Shown here one piece after another: positions 1-21,264 of a stretch of 64,000 nucleotides of DNA. Below the pieces are notes generated by a model. The model saw only the letters and a program-made list of their open reading frames with translations. It had not been told where the DNA came from and did not search any database. Origin of the DNA: Colius striatus (taxonomy: Eukaryota > Chordata > Aves > Coliiformes > Coliidae); the NCBI RefSeq assembly GCF_028858725.1, contig NC_084776.1:2790001-2854000 (forward strand), written 5' to 3'. Numbering within the stretch: the stretch's first letter is position 1; each line of letters starts with the position of its first letter. A program made the translations under genes and the position numbers.

Positions 1-744
1 TGAACTCACTCTGGGCATGCCCGGTGCGGGGGTTCCCTCGGTACAGGACGCGGATTCCCAAAGCTCCATCTCCCTCTACTGGTGCCTTTTGCGAGTGCTC
101 AGCACACAGACAGCGATGCCAGGAATGGTTGGTTACTGCTGCCTGCTTCAACAGGAACAACATGGCAGCAGAAGATAAGTTTAAAAGTCGAGTTATAAGG
201 CTGGAAGAGGAAGTTCTGAAGTTTCATTTTAGATAGTAAGGGTTCTGTCTTCAGCCTCTTTATCAAGGGACAGGGGGAAAGGGCCAGAGGAAGGAAACAA
301 ACCCACAGGTATTTAAAGGGCTGGGAAAGGGGCTGCAAGGTTGCTTTCTACTTGGCTTTGTTCTCCCTTACACTGAGAAGCTCCCATGTATCTTCACAGC
401 TGTGTGAAACACATCCAGTCTGAGCTGCCTCAGGTCAGCACTTCTAAAACCTTTCCCATTCAGAGTGTGGAAGTCCCCCTCTTGTAAATGATTAATCATG
501 GATTCATAGAATACATGTTCAAAATGTCCATCAAAGTGTGCAGCGATGGGAGCTGAAAGCGTCCAGAAGCTTCTGAGCTCCAGGAACAGTGGCTGGGCCA
601 GGAATTAACCCCCTCAACAAGAGATCAAAGCAGCACAAGTTGCTCAGAGACACTCCAGCATTACACAGGAACCTTATGGCTTCAAAAGCAGTTACTGCCT
701 GTAAGGCAGGCTCTGAGCATCCAGAGCTGAACACAAAGCTCATC
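1..744. other. Intergenic sequence left of PRKAR1A
   Basis: No splice-bounded coding exon, RNA gene or repeat is recognized. In human the next gene on this side is FAM20A; none of it can be identified here. Confidence 0.5.
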
Positions 745-957
745 CATTGAGAAACACAAGGACAAATGTCTTCCCTGTTGAGGTGAGGCAGCACTGGCAG
801 GGGCTGCCCAGATGGGCTGTGGAGTCTCCTTCTCTGGAGACATTCAGCCCCAGCTGGATGAGTTCCTGTGTGCCCTGCTCTAGGTGGTGCTGCTCTGGCA
901 GGGGGTTGCACTGGATGAACTTCCCAGGTCCCTTCCAACCCTTGAGATCCTGTGATT
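745..957 (+). mobile_element. CR1 LINE 3'-end fragment
   Basis: This has the CR1 terminal region GGAGTCTCCTTCTCTGGAGA, then GGTGGTGCTGCTCTGGCAGG, and ends in GAGATCCTGTGATT. It is 5' truncated and lies beyond the PRKAR1A 3' UTR. Confidence 0.9.
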
Positions 958-1071
958 AAGCTGATCATTAACTACCCCATTAATAATAAGGAAAACAGGA
1001 AAAACACAACACAGATGAGAGGGGAGGGGAAAATAAAAGGGAGACTGATTGCATTTAAGAATTTAAATCAT

Positions 1072-1077
1072 TTTATT
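1072..1077 (-). terminator. Candidate PRKAR1A distal poly(A) signal AATAAA
   Basis: The minus-strand hexamer AATAAA lies 2.2 kb past the stop codon, before a CR1 remnant and unrelated sequence. It is the first canonical hexamer I find downstream of the stop on that strand. Confidence 0.5.
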
Positions 1078-2536
1078 GCTTTACCTGCCATTAGGACAAT
1101 CTATAACAAAAGGAATATAATAGAATATATTAGCACATACAGTAAATCAGACTGATAGAGTCAGGTAACAATACAAAAATGGTCCTCTGGTTGACTATAG
1201 CTTCCTAGGGCAATAGACTTGATAAATTCACTAAGGTTGGACTAGCAAAAAATTCCTTCTAAAGCCCTGAATGTTAGCTAAGGCAAAACTATGCCAAATC
1301 GTGGTGTCAAACAGCTTGAAATTGCACACAAAGGTAAAGCTGTAACTGTTGGTTAATATTGAACTCAGACTTGGCTGATTTCTCTTAAAATCTCGTAGGT
1401 AAAACTACAAAAGGGAGTCAACAGCAAGCTAAAAAGATGCAGTAGTGAAACTTGATTAGAAAGCCTTCTATAAAAAAAATGTGCATTGTGTGTTTGTTTG
1501 GTGAGCTCTAACTAGTTGACAGAGTTTTTGGTGCTTTGAAAGTAACACAAAGAACACAATGAAGAAAAATAAACCTGGAGAGAGTCAAAACTTAAGAAAA
1601 CTGTTGTACCAGAAAAATCGACAACAAAAAGAACCAAAAAGGTAGCATTTGCTTACCCCTTAAGGACTCTGGCAGAAATCCTCTAGCCAGCATCTTCTGA
1701 AGAGGCATTTCAGGTAGAGAAATACCCTGAAATCTTTTGTAAAGGCTTGATAAGCTCAGTGTTCATTTGCAATTAGACTCTTCCTGATTAACATCACACC
1801 TGGGAGAGAGTCTGGTGGCTTTTGAGTCCGGTATTAGCTCAGAAAGCAAAGAAGGGCTCTGTCCTTAGAAGTAGCTGCACAACAAATGCAAAACTGCTTG
1901 CTGTCACTCCCAAATACAAACCTACTTTATATAAATTACAGTGTAAAGGAAACCTTAAAAATTGCCTACCATCATTGAACTGTGGAATTCAGTACAAACT
2001 TTGGGGGAAGTATTGGAGAGCACAGAGCAATGGAACACAAAGCTGGTAAATACTGAAACACATTTAAGACTCTGCAAGGTATTGGGAGGAAAGAAAAAGA
2101 GTATGAAACGTGTCAATTCCATAAGCAAGATGATGCACCTTTTGTATTTCAACTAGATTGAGTGAACCATTTGAAAAGTTACAGATTGGCAGATTTTAGA
2201 CCTTAAAAATAGCTGAGTGCTGCAGGAAAGTTACAACATTCACTTTTTCTGCCTCACCTTCTCCACCAAGAATAATGGCATCTCTACACACCAGCAATCT
2301 TGTCACCTGCAACTGCTGCTGGCCAGAAATACTCAGTGTTTTTAATTCCCCTGGTAACAAAGGGTCACCTGCTGATGATTTCAAAAGTCAACTGAGGAAT
2401 CCAAAGCAAGAGTCACGGGGAAAAGAAAGTGTTTGCTTCCAGTTTCTACACCAATCTAAGTACTTGGACATTACTAACAGCTGGACAGCTGCAGCATTCT
2501 CACACCAACCTATGTACTAGAGACCAAAGTCAGGCA

Positions 2537-2542
2537 TTTAAT
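2537..2542 (-). terminator. Candidate proximal poly(A) signal ATTAAA for PRKAR1A
   Basis: The minus-strand ATTAAA, about 0.8 kb past the stop, is the commonest variant hexamer. Alternative polyadenylation is known for this gene in mammals, but use of this site is an inference. Confidence 0.3.
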
Positions 2543-3325
2543 GTAACATTTGGTTATTGCCACTTTGACAGGAAGAGTTTTCCATGGCAAATCTATCGCT
2601 GAAGAACGAACAAGAAACCGAAATGGGTTGCAGCCAGTCAGCAAATTAAGTAACAACTGCAGTGGTTCACCAGAACTAGTAACCTTGAAAGCTTTGACTT
2701 AACACTTGACAAAAAACATAACCAAGCAACCTTAAACCAGCAGACACAGGAACAATGATACTGTTATATCCCAACTGTGGCTTTCTGAGCAGCCAGTGCC
2801 TCAGGATTGAACCTGGGAATACAGTACCCAGTGAATCAAAGCAAACCCCAAGCCCCAAGAAGCTCAATTACAAGGGCAGTTCTCATTTGAAAAAGGAATA
2901 CAGCAGATTATGACCACAGTCTCAGAAAAAAGATTGGTCAACAGTTTGAGAAGACACCTTTAAAGGAATTTTTCCCTTCCCACTCTACTGTCACCCCCTT
3001 CTCTGTGGCAGCTGGTGTGGTGCCAGGAGCCCTGTCTCTCACTGAAGCAAGGCTGCACTCACCCAAGTTGGACACTGGTGCACAGAGAGAAGCCCTAAGC
3101 TTAAACATTTCCATAGAACTTTCCCTACCCATCAAATGGGACAGAGAGCACAGAACCAAGATGCTCTAAATTAAAAACAGTGCCATGATAAGCAGTTGGG
3201 TTTCTCTTTTCTCTCTCTTTTTAAACAGACAGGAAGCTGCAAATGCCAGTGGCAAAGTGGCTCTGCACAAGGGGAAATCAAGCAGTCTGCGTTGGTGAAG
3301 CGTGGTTGGGAGAGGGAGGAAGGCT

Positions 3326-13273
<9,948 letters not shown>

Positions 13274-15277
13274 GGCTGAAAACAAGAGGGAAAGAGAAGG
13301 TTAAAAACTAGTGGCAACTAAAATGCTGCTGCCTCAAAAAGTTATGCTGCATTGCCATCTTACTGATATCCCAGCACAGAACTGCATTCATCTATAAGAC
13401 CAGTAACTGAGCTATGTCATGAAAGAAAAAGCTATGAATTCATGTAGCACCTGGGGAGAAATAAACAGGCTGGGTGTTCCAGAGCCACAGCTCCAACAGG
13501 AGAAATGTTCAAAACAGCTTCAACAACCCAAGCTCTGTGAGCACTTGTAGTCAAGGAAGCTTCCACCTAAACCTTCTGCTGAGTAAACCTGGTGTTTTGT
13601 AGGACTGGAGGCTCACTTCAGAGAGGGACACCTGTATGGGGTGGTGGGGATGACGACCAGGAGATCACAGATCGGTGGGTGGGAGCTGGGAATCTGAGAG
13701 GCCAGTAAGACTAATATTAGGAAGTGAAACCTGTCAAGGTTGAGGTCAAAGCCAGTTAACCAAATGCCAGAGTTTGCTAAAAGAAGTTATGAGGCGTTAC
13801 TCCTGAGGAGATACTCGCTGGTTTAAACTGCTCCACACTTTATAACCATCTCTGTGGATGCACTGTAGCTCCCCCAAAATATTTCTTCAACTGTAAATAA
13901 CCCAGAGTTACATCTTTAAACACATCTGTTACATTGTCATGTTTTCAAGAGACTTTCAAATTATAGTGTCAGCTGTAACAACTTCAAAGACATCCCTAAG
14001 CAGGTTCTATTTCCCCCTTTTCATGTTCTGAAACCATTTAAAAAAGACATTTTTGCACATACATCCAAAAACATTTCGTGTCTCTCTTGTCATAAAGCAA
14101 CAGGAAGAGAAAAGGAATTTCTCAGGGCACTTTTGATGAAATACAAAGAAAGTTACCTGCTACAGAGACAATGGCAACAGCTTATGAATATGCAGTAAGA
14201 TGTGTTGATCCCAGGATCAGCTTTTGAAAGGGAAAAAAATGGATTCAGACAAAATAATCTCGAGAAATGACAAGTCACTGAAAAGCCAAGTGGTGCCATC
14301 GCATCATGGGGCTTATCCTACCGAGGCAGCAGGCTGAGAAACACGGGTCACAAGGTAAGAGAACACTGTGCCCCTCTGAATTATGCTACTGGAGATGGCA
14401 GGAGGCCTAGAGATCATACTAAATGGCCAACACTTTAAACAGGCTTCATTCTTGTCACAGCTAATCCCTGCATAAGTATGCACAGACAGATGTATTATGC
14501 ATTGCATAAACACACAGTCAGGGTTTCACATGGGCTGAAGAAGTGCTTTAAAGCTCTCCAGTTACTTCCTTTGTTTTGACAAGTCGCACAGTGAAGGTCA
14601 ATCCTAATTAACAGTCCCGGAGAAACTCGGTGGCTCCATGACAGCCTACAAATTACAGTCTATGGAGAAAGCACCACACTGCTGACAGACAGCAGAGCAG
14701 GCACCGGCCACGGCTGCTGCCGCGACCGGCAAAACCAGCGCAGAAAATACCGTTTTTACGTGGGTTGGGGTTTTTTTTCTGCATATTGCAAACCCGAAGC
14801 TTTCCAGAGCCCCCGAATCGCCTGGGATCCCGCCTGCCCGCCCCTCACCGCACAGCCGGGGCTGCCGGCTGCCCACCTCTCCTCAGAGGCCGAAGTAACG
14901 ACCCGGTGTTCCCGAGGGAGGAGCTGGAGGAACAGCCCCCGCCGAACGGGCTCTTTCAGCCTCTATGTCCAGTGCCCGCAGGCGCCGCCCGGCACGGCCC
15001 GGCCACCCCACACCGCGCGGCCTCTCTCGCCCCTCAGACACGGAGCGTCCGGTCAGGGCAGGAAGCGAAGGCACCGCTCCGCTTCCCCCGCAGCGCGGCC
15101 CCGGGGAGCTGCCGGCTCCAGCACCGCGCCGCTCCCCTCAGCCGGGCCGGCCCCCGCCCCCAAGGCCGCAGGCCTCCCGCTCCGCGCCCTTCCCGCCCGG
15201 CCTCGCCTCGCCTCCCCGCCGCCACCTCGGCTCCGGGCTGCCCCGCCGGGCTGAGCCGGCTCCCGGCCGCCGCTCAC

Positions 15278-15370
15278 CTGTGGCGGGCGGCTCCGCCGGG
15301 CCCTCACCGCCCCCAGCCCGTCCCGGCCCGGCCGCGGCCTCAGCGACAGCAGCGGCGGCGGCTCGCACCG
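15278..15370 (-). other. PRKAR1A: PRKAR1A non-coding first exon (5' UTR)
   Basis: The minus strand reads CCACAG|GTGAGC with the donor at 15277-15276, inside a CpG island and 2.0 kb upstream of the acceptor of coding exon 1. No in-frame ATG is needed from it. The 5' border is approximate. It is set between this donor and the CCAAT box and cAMP response element at 15388-15412, because those should lie upstream of the start site. Confidence 0.7.
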
Positions 15371-15387
15371 GAAACCACCTCCCTCAG

Positions 15388-15392
15388 CCAAT
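15388..15392 (+). promoter_or_regulatory. CCAAT box (inverted relative to PRKAR1A)
   Basis: CAGCCAATCA on the plus strand, 13 bp from the cAMP response element, matches the NF-Y core. In the PRKAR1A sense it reads ATTGG. Confidence 0.55.
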
Positions 15393-15404
15393 CACCGCCC
15401 GCCG

Positions 15405-15412
15405 TGACGTCA
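15405..15412. promoter_or_regulatory. Palindromic cAMP response element TGACGTCA
   Basis: This is an exact 8-bp CREB/ATF consensus. It lies about 130 bp upstream, in gene orientation, of the PRKAR1A first-exon donor, next to a CCAAT box. In a CpG-island promoter of a cAMP-sensor gene it could mediate feedback; function is inferred. Confidence 0.7.
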
Positions 15413-17057
15413 ATGCGCCTCGCTCTCGCCCAGACCCGTCGCCGCGGTAACCTTAAAGGGGCAACGCCGGGCGCCGCCGCTCCAACGGAGCCGTCGCGGA
15501 GGGGCCAAGCGGGGAACGCCGCCCGCGCCTTTAAGGCGAGCGAGGCCCGGCGAGGCGAGCCCGAGCGGGGCGCTGAGGGGAGCGGCAGCCGCGGGCCCCG
15601 CCGGGGACGGGCTGAGGCGGGTTCGCTGCCTCCGGGCCGGCCGCAGGTAAAGCGGCGCTGCCTGTGTCCTGTGCGGGCGAACGCCGGCTGACGGGAGCCG
15701 AGGCCGCCGGGGCGGGGAATGAACCGCACTCGAGCTTAACGGAGACTCGGCTGCACGGAATTGTTGCCCAGGGCTCCGTGGCTGAGATGGGCCCTTTGAG
15801 TGACGCCCCTAAAGCCCGTGTGGGGCCCGTCAGGCGGCTGGTGCTGGCAGAGCCCCACCGGCCTCACGAGCCTGGGGACGCCAGAAACCAGCCCCGAGTG
15901 CTGGCCTGCGGGTGACTGAGAACGTCACTGCGGTTACAGCGCGGTGCCACGGCTGCCCCGAGAGCGGTTCAACCCAAATTCAGCCCTGCTAAACCCCCTT
16001 GGGAGAGTCATCGCCACAATGATGCCAGTAACGGTGACAGGACAAGCCACCTGCCGCGGCCCTGCTGGCTCACTATTCTCCTATTAAAGAAAGAACGATA
16101 CAAGCTAGCTCTTGGATCAGCATTTACGACGAGCATTTCACGTTCCTGAACTGTTTGGGAGCTTCTGTCTGTTGTGGGTTAATTATCAACCAGGGTCCAG
16201 GGTTTTCTGACGCCAACCCAAAAGCTGGAACTTGAAGCACAAGTACAAATTGCAAAGGAATCGTTAATACTTGTGAGATCCTCTCAGAGCATTTAGTAAA
16301 AAACAAACCTACTTGCTCACCTGGTAACAGAACGTTTCTGTAACTGAAGCCTAAAAGAAGTTTCTGAAGGATATTAGAAAGCTGTGTTGGGTCCCACCTA
16401 CACACTTGTCTCTTTTATTGCTTTTTATCTTCCCTTTCTGCAAGCTGCCTGCTTCTGTCACATCTCACTCGTTGTTTGGACAAGTCCCAGGGATGTTTTG
16501 GGATAGATCTCATCAGACTCCTGTAGGTAAAACCTGTCCTGCAACATTCTCTTTCTTGAGAGAACAAGTATGCCATGGCACTGCAGTGCTCTTGCTGCAA
16601 TCCCTTCCTGACAAGAGTTGGGATGGCGAGGCAGGAGAGTAAGGAAGGGAACAGGACAGGCTTGTGACGGCAGCCCAAGGTCCCTCTGGTTAGTGGCTCA
16701 AAGCTCCTTCACTGTGACTCAGCACTGATCTGTCTTTGAAAGTTAAATCATGCCTCTCATAAGCATCTGTGCATATTCATGTCTTCATTCTGACACTGTC
16801 AAAGACGTAAGAGACGTTACAAACAAACAAAGCCCTGCTCCCGTTGGGTTTGGTCTGAATCACACTCAGGCCTTGGTCTTAACTCTCTAATTAAATAATG
16901 ACCATTCCTGAGTAAACATCTTGCCTTACCCTCAGCACTGTTCCCACCACTTTCAAACAATTTTAGGCATCAGACTTTCTCATGAAGCAATCTCTTGCCT
17001 GAGGCTGTGGCTGCTGAAGAGCAGAGAAGAGCTGCCCAGCCTGCCAGCAGAATATCA

Positions 17058-17420
17058 CTCACAGGATGGTGGGGATTGGAAGGGACTTTTAGAGACCATC
17101 CAGTCCAACCCCCTGCCAAAGCAGGTCCCACCTAGATCAGGGGGCACAGGAACGTGTCCAGGTGGGTTTGGGGACCTCCAGAGAAGGAGCCTTCACACCC
17201 TCCCTGGGCAGCCTGGGCCAGGGCTCCCTCACCTCACAGTGAAATAGTATTTCCTTATGTTTCAATGGAACTGTTTGTGTTCCAGCTTCATCCCATCACC
17301 CCTTGTCCTGTCACTGGATACAACAGAAAAAAAATGGCCTCAGCAGGGCAGAGCAGAGGGGGAGGAGAAGCTCCCTCGAGTTGCTGCCCACACTCTTCTT
17401 GATGCTCCCCAGGATGTCAG
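17058..17420 (-). mobile_element. CR1 LINE fragment
   Basis: It reads GGGATTGGAAGGGACTTTTA, then TCCAGTCCAACCCCCTGCC and the longer ORF2-side segment with TTGTGTTCCAGCTTCATCCC. It is intergenic. Confidence 0.88.
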
Positions 17421-18908
17421 CACCAACGTAAGAGATGTAGCGAGGCAGGCAGTACCTGGCCACAGCACAGGGGAAGGGGGGGAGCTGCACTGCCTGTTCC
17501 TGCTGACATTTAATAACAACCTCACTGAACCATCTTTTTAAATGCAGCCTCATCTACCCTGTAGCAGAAGCTGTCCCAAAGCACCATTATAGCTGAGGTC
17601 ACTGCTGGTTCAGGCCCCAATGGCATAGCACTATGGAGTAGCATGGTGGTGATTCCAGTGGTGGTAACCCTCATATGGCCTCAGTGGTGAGACAGGCAGC
17701 TTTTGAGATGGGTAAATGCTGTCAGATTCCCCAGGCAGGGGCTGTAAATCACGTGTCACAGACTTGCAGGAAGCTGTGGATGGGGCTTCTTGGGTTTTAG
17801 CAGCCTGATTGCTCTTCATTTCCAAAGCAAGACACACTGCTTGAAGTACAGTATTGCTAGGCAGGCTCTGGATGAAAGCATCCAGACATATTTAGGTTCC
17901 TGTGAGCTAAGAGGAGTTGGCTGCCTAAATACCTTGGAGAATCTGGACCAGTATGTCCACTCATTTTTGTCCAGTACTCTGCTGTTAGGTTTATGGATTT
18001 AGCCACTTCTGCTTCAGCCTCATACAGAGTCAAAAGCAGCGTTTTCACGACTAAATAGAGCAGCCCTCTTCAAGACCATCACCATCCCTTCATCATCTGA
18101 GTGATAATGCCCCCCTCATCATTCTTGGGCATTTGGCTCATCTCCATTCTGCACTAAGTCATGTACAACACATATTCCTGGTCTCATAAAAGACCAATAA
18201 ATCTGTCTGTAAGAAGCATCTGAAATATCCCAAGTGAGAAGATAATTTGTTTGCTTTTTAACAAAGCTTCCCAGAAGTCCTTACAAAGACTAAATTTATT
18301 ACTCTAATTTTTTATGGTGCTATTTATCAACGTGGTGATCAACAGTAATAGAGGCTGGGAATGGTCACTGGGAAGGAAAGCAGCCCAGGCTTTCTGTTCT
18401 GCTTACCACCACCTAAACGCCACAGAGATATTGACTCAGTATTACCCTGCAAGCATAAGGCATAAAGGAGTGTGAAAAGCAGCTTGAAGCTGAAGTGGCC
18501 AAGGTGTGGGATCCATCTGAAAGGAAAATGAATAAATGAAACAGTTTATAGATCACTAGACCAGGGAAAAAAACCCCTCCATGGGCAGTGGCACTCTGCC
18601 AGGAGTAACAGTGGGGTTATGGGGGAAAAAAGGCTTATAGGAGCCAAGAGGAGAAGTAAGAGCATAGAAGTCAACTACCCCTGCTGTGAGCATAAACAAC
18701 AACAAGAGCTTCTTACAGGTACTTTAGTGGTGGCAAAATCATCAGTGTCTGTGGGTATCTGCTATGCTACACTGGAGTTCTAACAGCAGGGTTTCTATTG
18801 AAGATACAGCCCAGCTCCCCATCACTTGAGGCACCATCACCTGAGGCAAATCCCCTGGGATTGAAAGCAAATGAAGGGAGTAAGTGTCAGATTGGAGCAG
18901 CCCATGTT

Positions 18909-18933
18909 TGTGTGTGTGTGTGTGTGTGTGTGT
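18909..18933. repeat. (TG)n microsatellite
   Basis: About 12 TG dinucleotides in the intergenic region between PRKAR1A and WIPI1. Confidence 0.95.
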
Positions 18934-20420
18934 CCCAGTCCCAGTTTTACATGCTAAATCATGCAAATCTGTCAGCCTTGATGTAGGAGCAGGGCCCAAG
19001 GAGGCACAGCCCAACAGGAAACACTCCTGACCAGGTGACTGTTGTGTGTGCACTGCCTTGGGGTGGAGTGAATGGGGAATGGAGAGGTTTAGTGGTTTAG
19101 TGGCACAGAAAGGTTTCTTCTACCAACAGGAGCTGCCATTAGCCCCAGCAGCCTTAAAACCCATCACCCAGCAATCAGAAAGTCAGTGGGACCAAAACCT
19201 GTGAGCTCAGTGACGATGTCAGAGGTAGAGTTCATGCTGTGTCCTTTGGCCATGTCATCTTCTATGTTGTTTAAGCTTTAACTGGCACAGAAAATAACCA
19301 ACAATGGCTGCTGTACACCACATCTCACTGTGATTCATGGGAGGATCCATAGACAAGGAGCCAAAAGACAGGGGGAAAAGAGTATTCCTGATTAACAGAC
19401 TGAGGGCTTCTGGGTTTCAGGTCAAACTCTGGGGTTGACTGTATGAACACCTTCAGTGGGACACTTCAGTATGCCTGTATGCAAGGAGAGAAAAGGATAC
19501 TTACCACCCAGCAATGCACAGTGCCTGCCAGGTAGTCTGGGCCTCTGGATGAGCTGCAGCATGAATAACTCTGGTGTCAACGTGTGTGATTTTGCCACAT
19601 GAAAGGCGATGAGAGAACAGAGCAAGGAATTGATACAATCAAAAACCATCCAGTCTGAAAGAGCTTCCTGCTCTAACCCCACCGTGAGCTGTGCTGTGGG
19701 CTAAACGCACTCTGGACCCTGAAAGATGGTGTGTGGAAACTGGCTTTGGTCTTGCTGCAAGTCAGAAAGGCAGACAGCTGTGTGAAATGGTCCCCAGTGC
19801 AGAACCAGTTTGCTTTGAGCAGCAGATCTCAAATCATTTCCATATGTTACTTTGAAGAAGAAAATGACGGGTAAGACTCAAAGCACTAAACCAAGAGCCA
19901 AGAAAATAATGCCCTGAAGTGCCCAGATCTTAAAGATAGACCAGTTGAAGGACCCATTTCCATCTGCAGGACGTGCCTGCTGCAGCACAGGCTTTTGCAT
20001 GCTCAGCATGGTTCCTGCCTGGAAGGTTTCCAGCACCCAAGGGGCAACGCTGGGAACATTTTACCTCCTGAGTCAATGCTGAAGAGCTCAGCAGGGGGAG
20101 GGCAGCAGCAGCCAGCCAAGGGGCTGTCATTGTCAGAGGTATGTCACTCAGCTCACAAACACATCCTGTGTTTGCTTAAGGACAGGCTCAATGACACTTC
20201 TCAAAGCCACCATCCCCTGATTAAACTCTGACACAGATAACGGTGTCCTGCCTGTCAGCCAGCCCTGTTTAACCTGAACTCACTGTTCTCTCTTGCTTCT
20301 GACTTGTGCCTAGATCAGCAATTAACCTGCACCTCAGCAGTGGGGCAGGAAGTTTCTAAGCACCCTCCTGACAGTATTTACTGGAAACTCCTTCTTTCAG
20401 TGGCTATGCACAAGTCTGAA

Positions 20421-20565
20421 GATGGGCTGTGGAGTCTCCTCTGCAGACATTCCAAACCCAGCTGGGTGAGTTCCTGTGTGCCCTACTCTAGGTGGTGCTG
20501 CTCTGGCAGGGGGTTGCACTGGATGAGCTTTCCAGGTCCCTTCCAGCCCTTGAGATTCTGTCACT
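20421..20565 (+). mobile_element. CR1 LINE 3'-end fragment
   Basis: GGGCTGTGGAGTCTCCTCTG through GGTCCCTTCCAGCCCTTGAG and a degraded ATTCTGTCAC tail. It is very similar to the copy at 745-957 and is intergenic. Confidence 0.88.
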
Positions 20566-21252
20566 CTGAAGGACTCTCCCTCTCCTCAACTCTGCATGAG
20601 GACAGGGATTAGCACAGAGGGAACCAGCCACAGGTCAGAGTGCTTGGCTGCTGTGGCCAAAACACTCTGTGAGGCTCCAGCCTCCAGAGAGAGGGAAGGA
20701 GATGGGAGAGCAGCAGGTCTTTGCCTCCTGCGAAGTGTCTTTGTTTTGCATCCTTAACATTATACAACCTCTGGGCAGCTTCAGCCCTTCCTGAACTGCC
20801 CCAACAGCTGCAAATGTGATTCTTGACTTGAAGATCTCTCTGACGCAAACTGAATTCAAGAGCAATGAGCTAGTGTGCAGTGCCTGTTGACTTCTTTCCC
20901 GGGCATGCATGTGAAATACTACCAGTGTTTGTTTTGTGACAGAATGTAAATACCCCCTTTGAAAAGAATCCTCAGTTCCCTTGCATTTAATGTAGCAGCA
21001 TTCTGGGGAGAGCTCCCTCTCAGCACATCTTCTGTGACACAGTTCTCTTGCAAGCTAAATGCACACATAAAAGCACTCAAAACAGCCATTGGCTTATGTG
21101 CTTGTCTCTGAAAGCAGGTGGCAAAGTAAACACATCATGCAGTCGGTCAGATCCACTGTTCTTGGTCTGGACTGACATCCCAACAATGTCTGGACTGACA
21201 TCAAACAAACTGGCTACAGAATCAAGCGATTTCTGATGCAAGTTTCTGCCTA

Positions 21253-21264
21253 CCCCCCCCCCCC
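21253..21264. repeat. Poly(C) tract of 12
   Basis: A run of C in the intergenic region; a likely length polymorphism or assembly-uncertain site. Confidence 0.85.

Larger units (their letters stand above)
1050..3325 (-). other. PRKAR1A: Probable PRKAR1A 3' UTR
   Basis: This stretch lies downstream of the PRKAR1A stop on the minus strand. It is AT-rich and unique, and no splice sites or coding potential are apparent. It ends near a minus-strand AATAAA (plus-strand TTTATT at 1072-1077). A minus-strand ATTAAA at 2537-2542 could give a shorter UTR. Human PRKAR1A also has a long multi-form 3' UTR. The boundary is inferred, not shown by transcript data. Confidence 0.5.
14880..15720. promoter_or_regulatory. 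CpG island and promoter of PRKAR1A
   Basis: This is an extremely GC- and CpG-rich block with GC boxes and no TATA box, typical of a housekeeping promoter. It spans the non-coding first exon. The long open frames here, including one of about 308 codons on the plus strand, are Pro/Arg/Ala-rich and explained by composition. A good plus-strand donor at 15647 suggests possible divergent transcription. Confidence 0.85.

Noticed and set aside
14140-14175. Alternative PRKAR1A 5' exon ending at a minus-strand AGCAG|GTAACT
   Set aside because: The donor looks plausible and human PRKAR1A has alternative first exons, but there is no promoter-like context here and nothing to define the exon.
14765-15691. 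308-codon plus-strand open frame
   Set aside because: It lies in the PRKAR1A CpG island, is Pro/Arg/Ala-rich, overlaps several other long frames on both strands, and no family is recognized; explained by GC composition.
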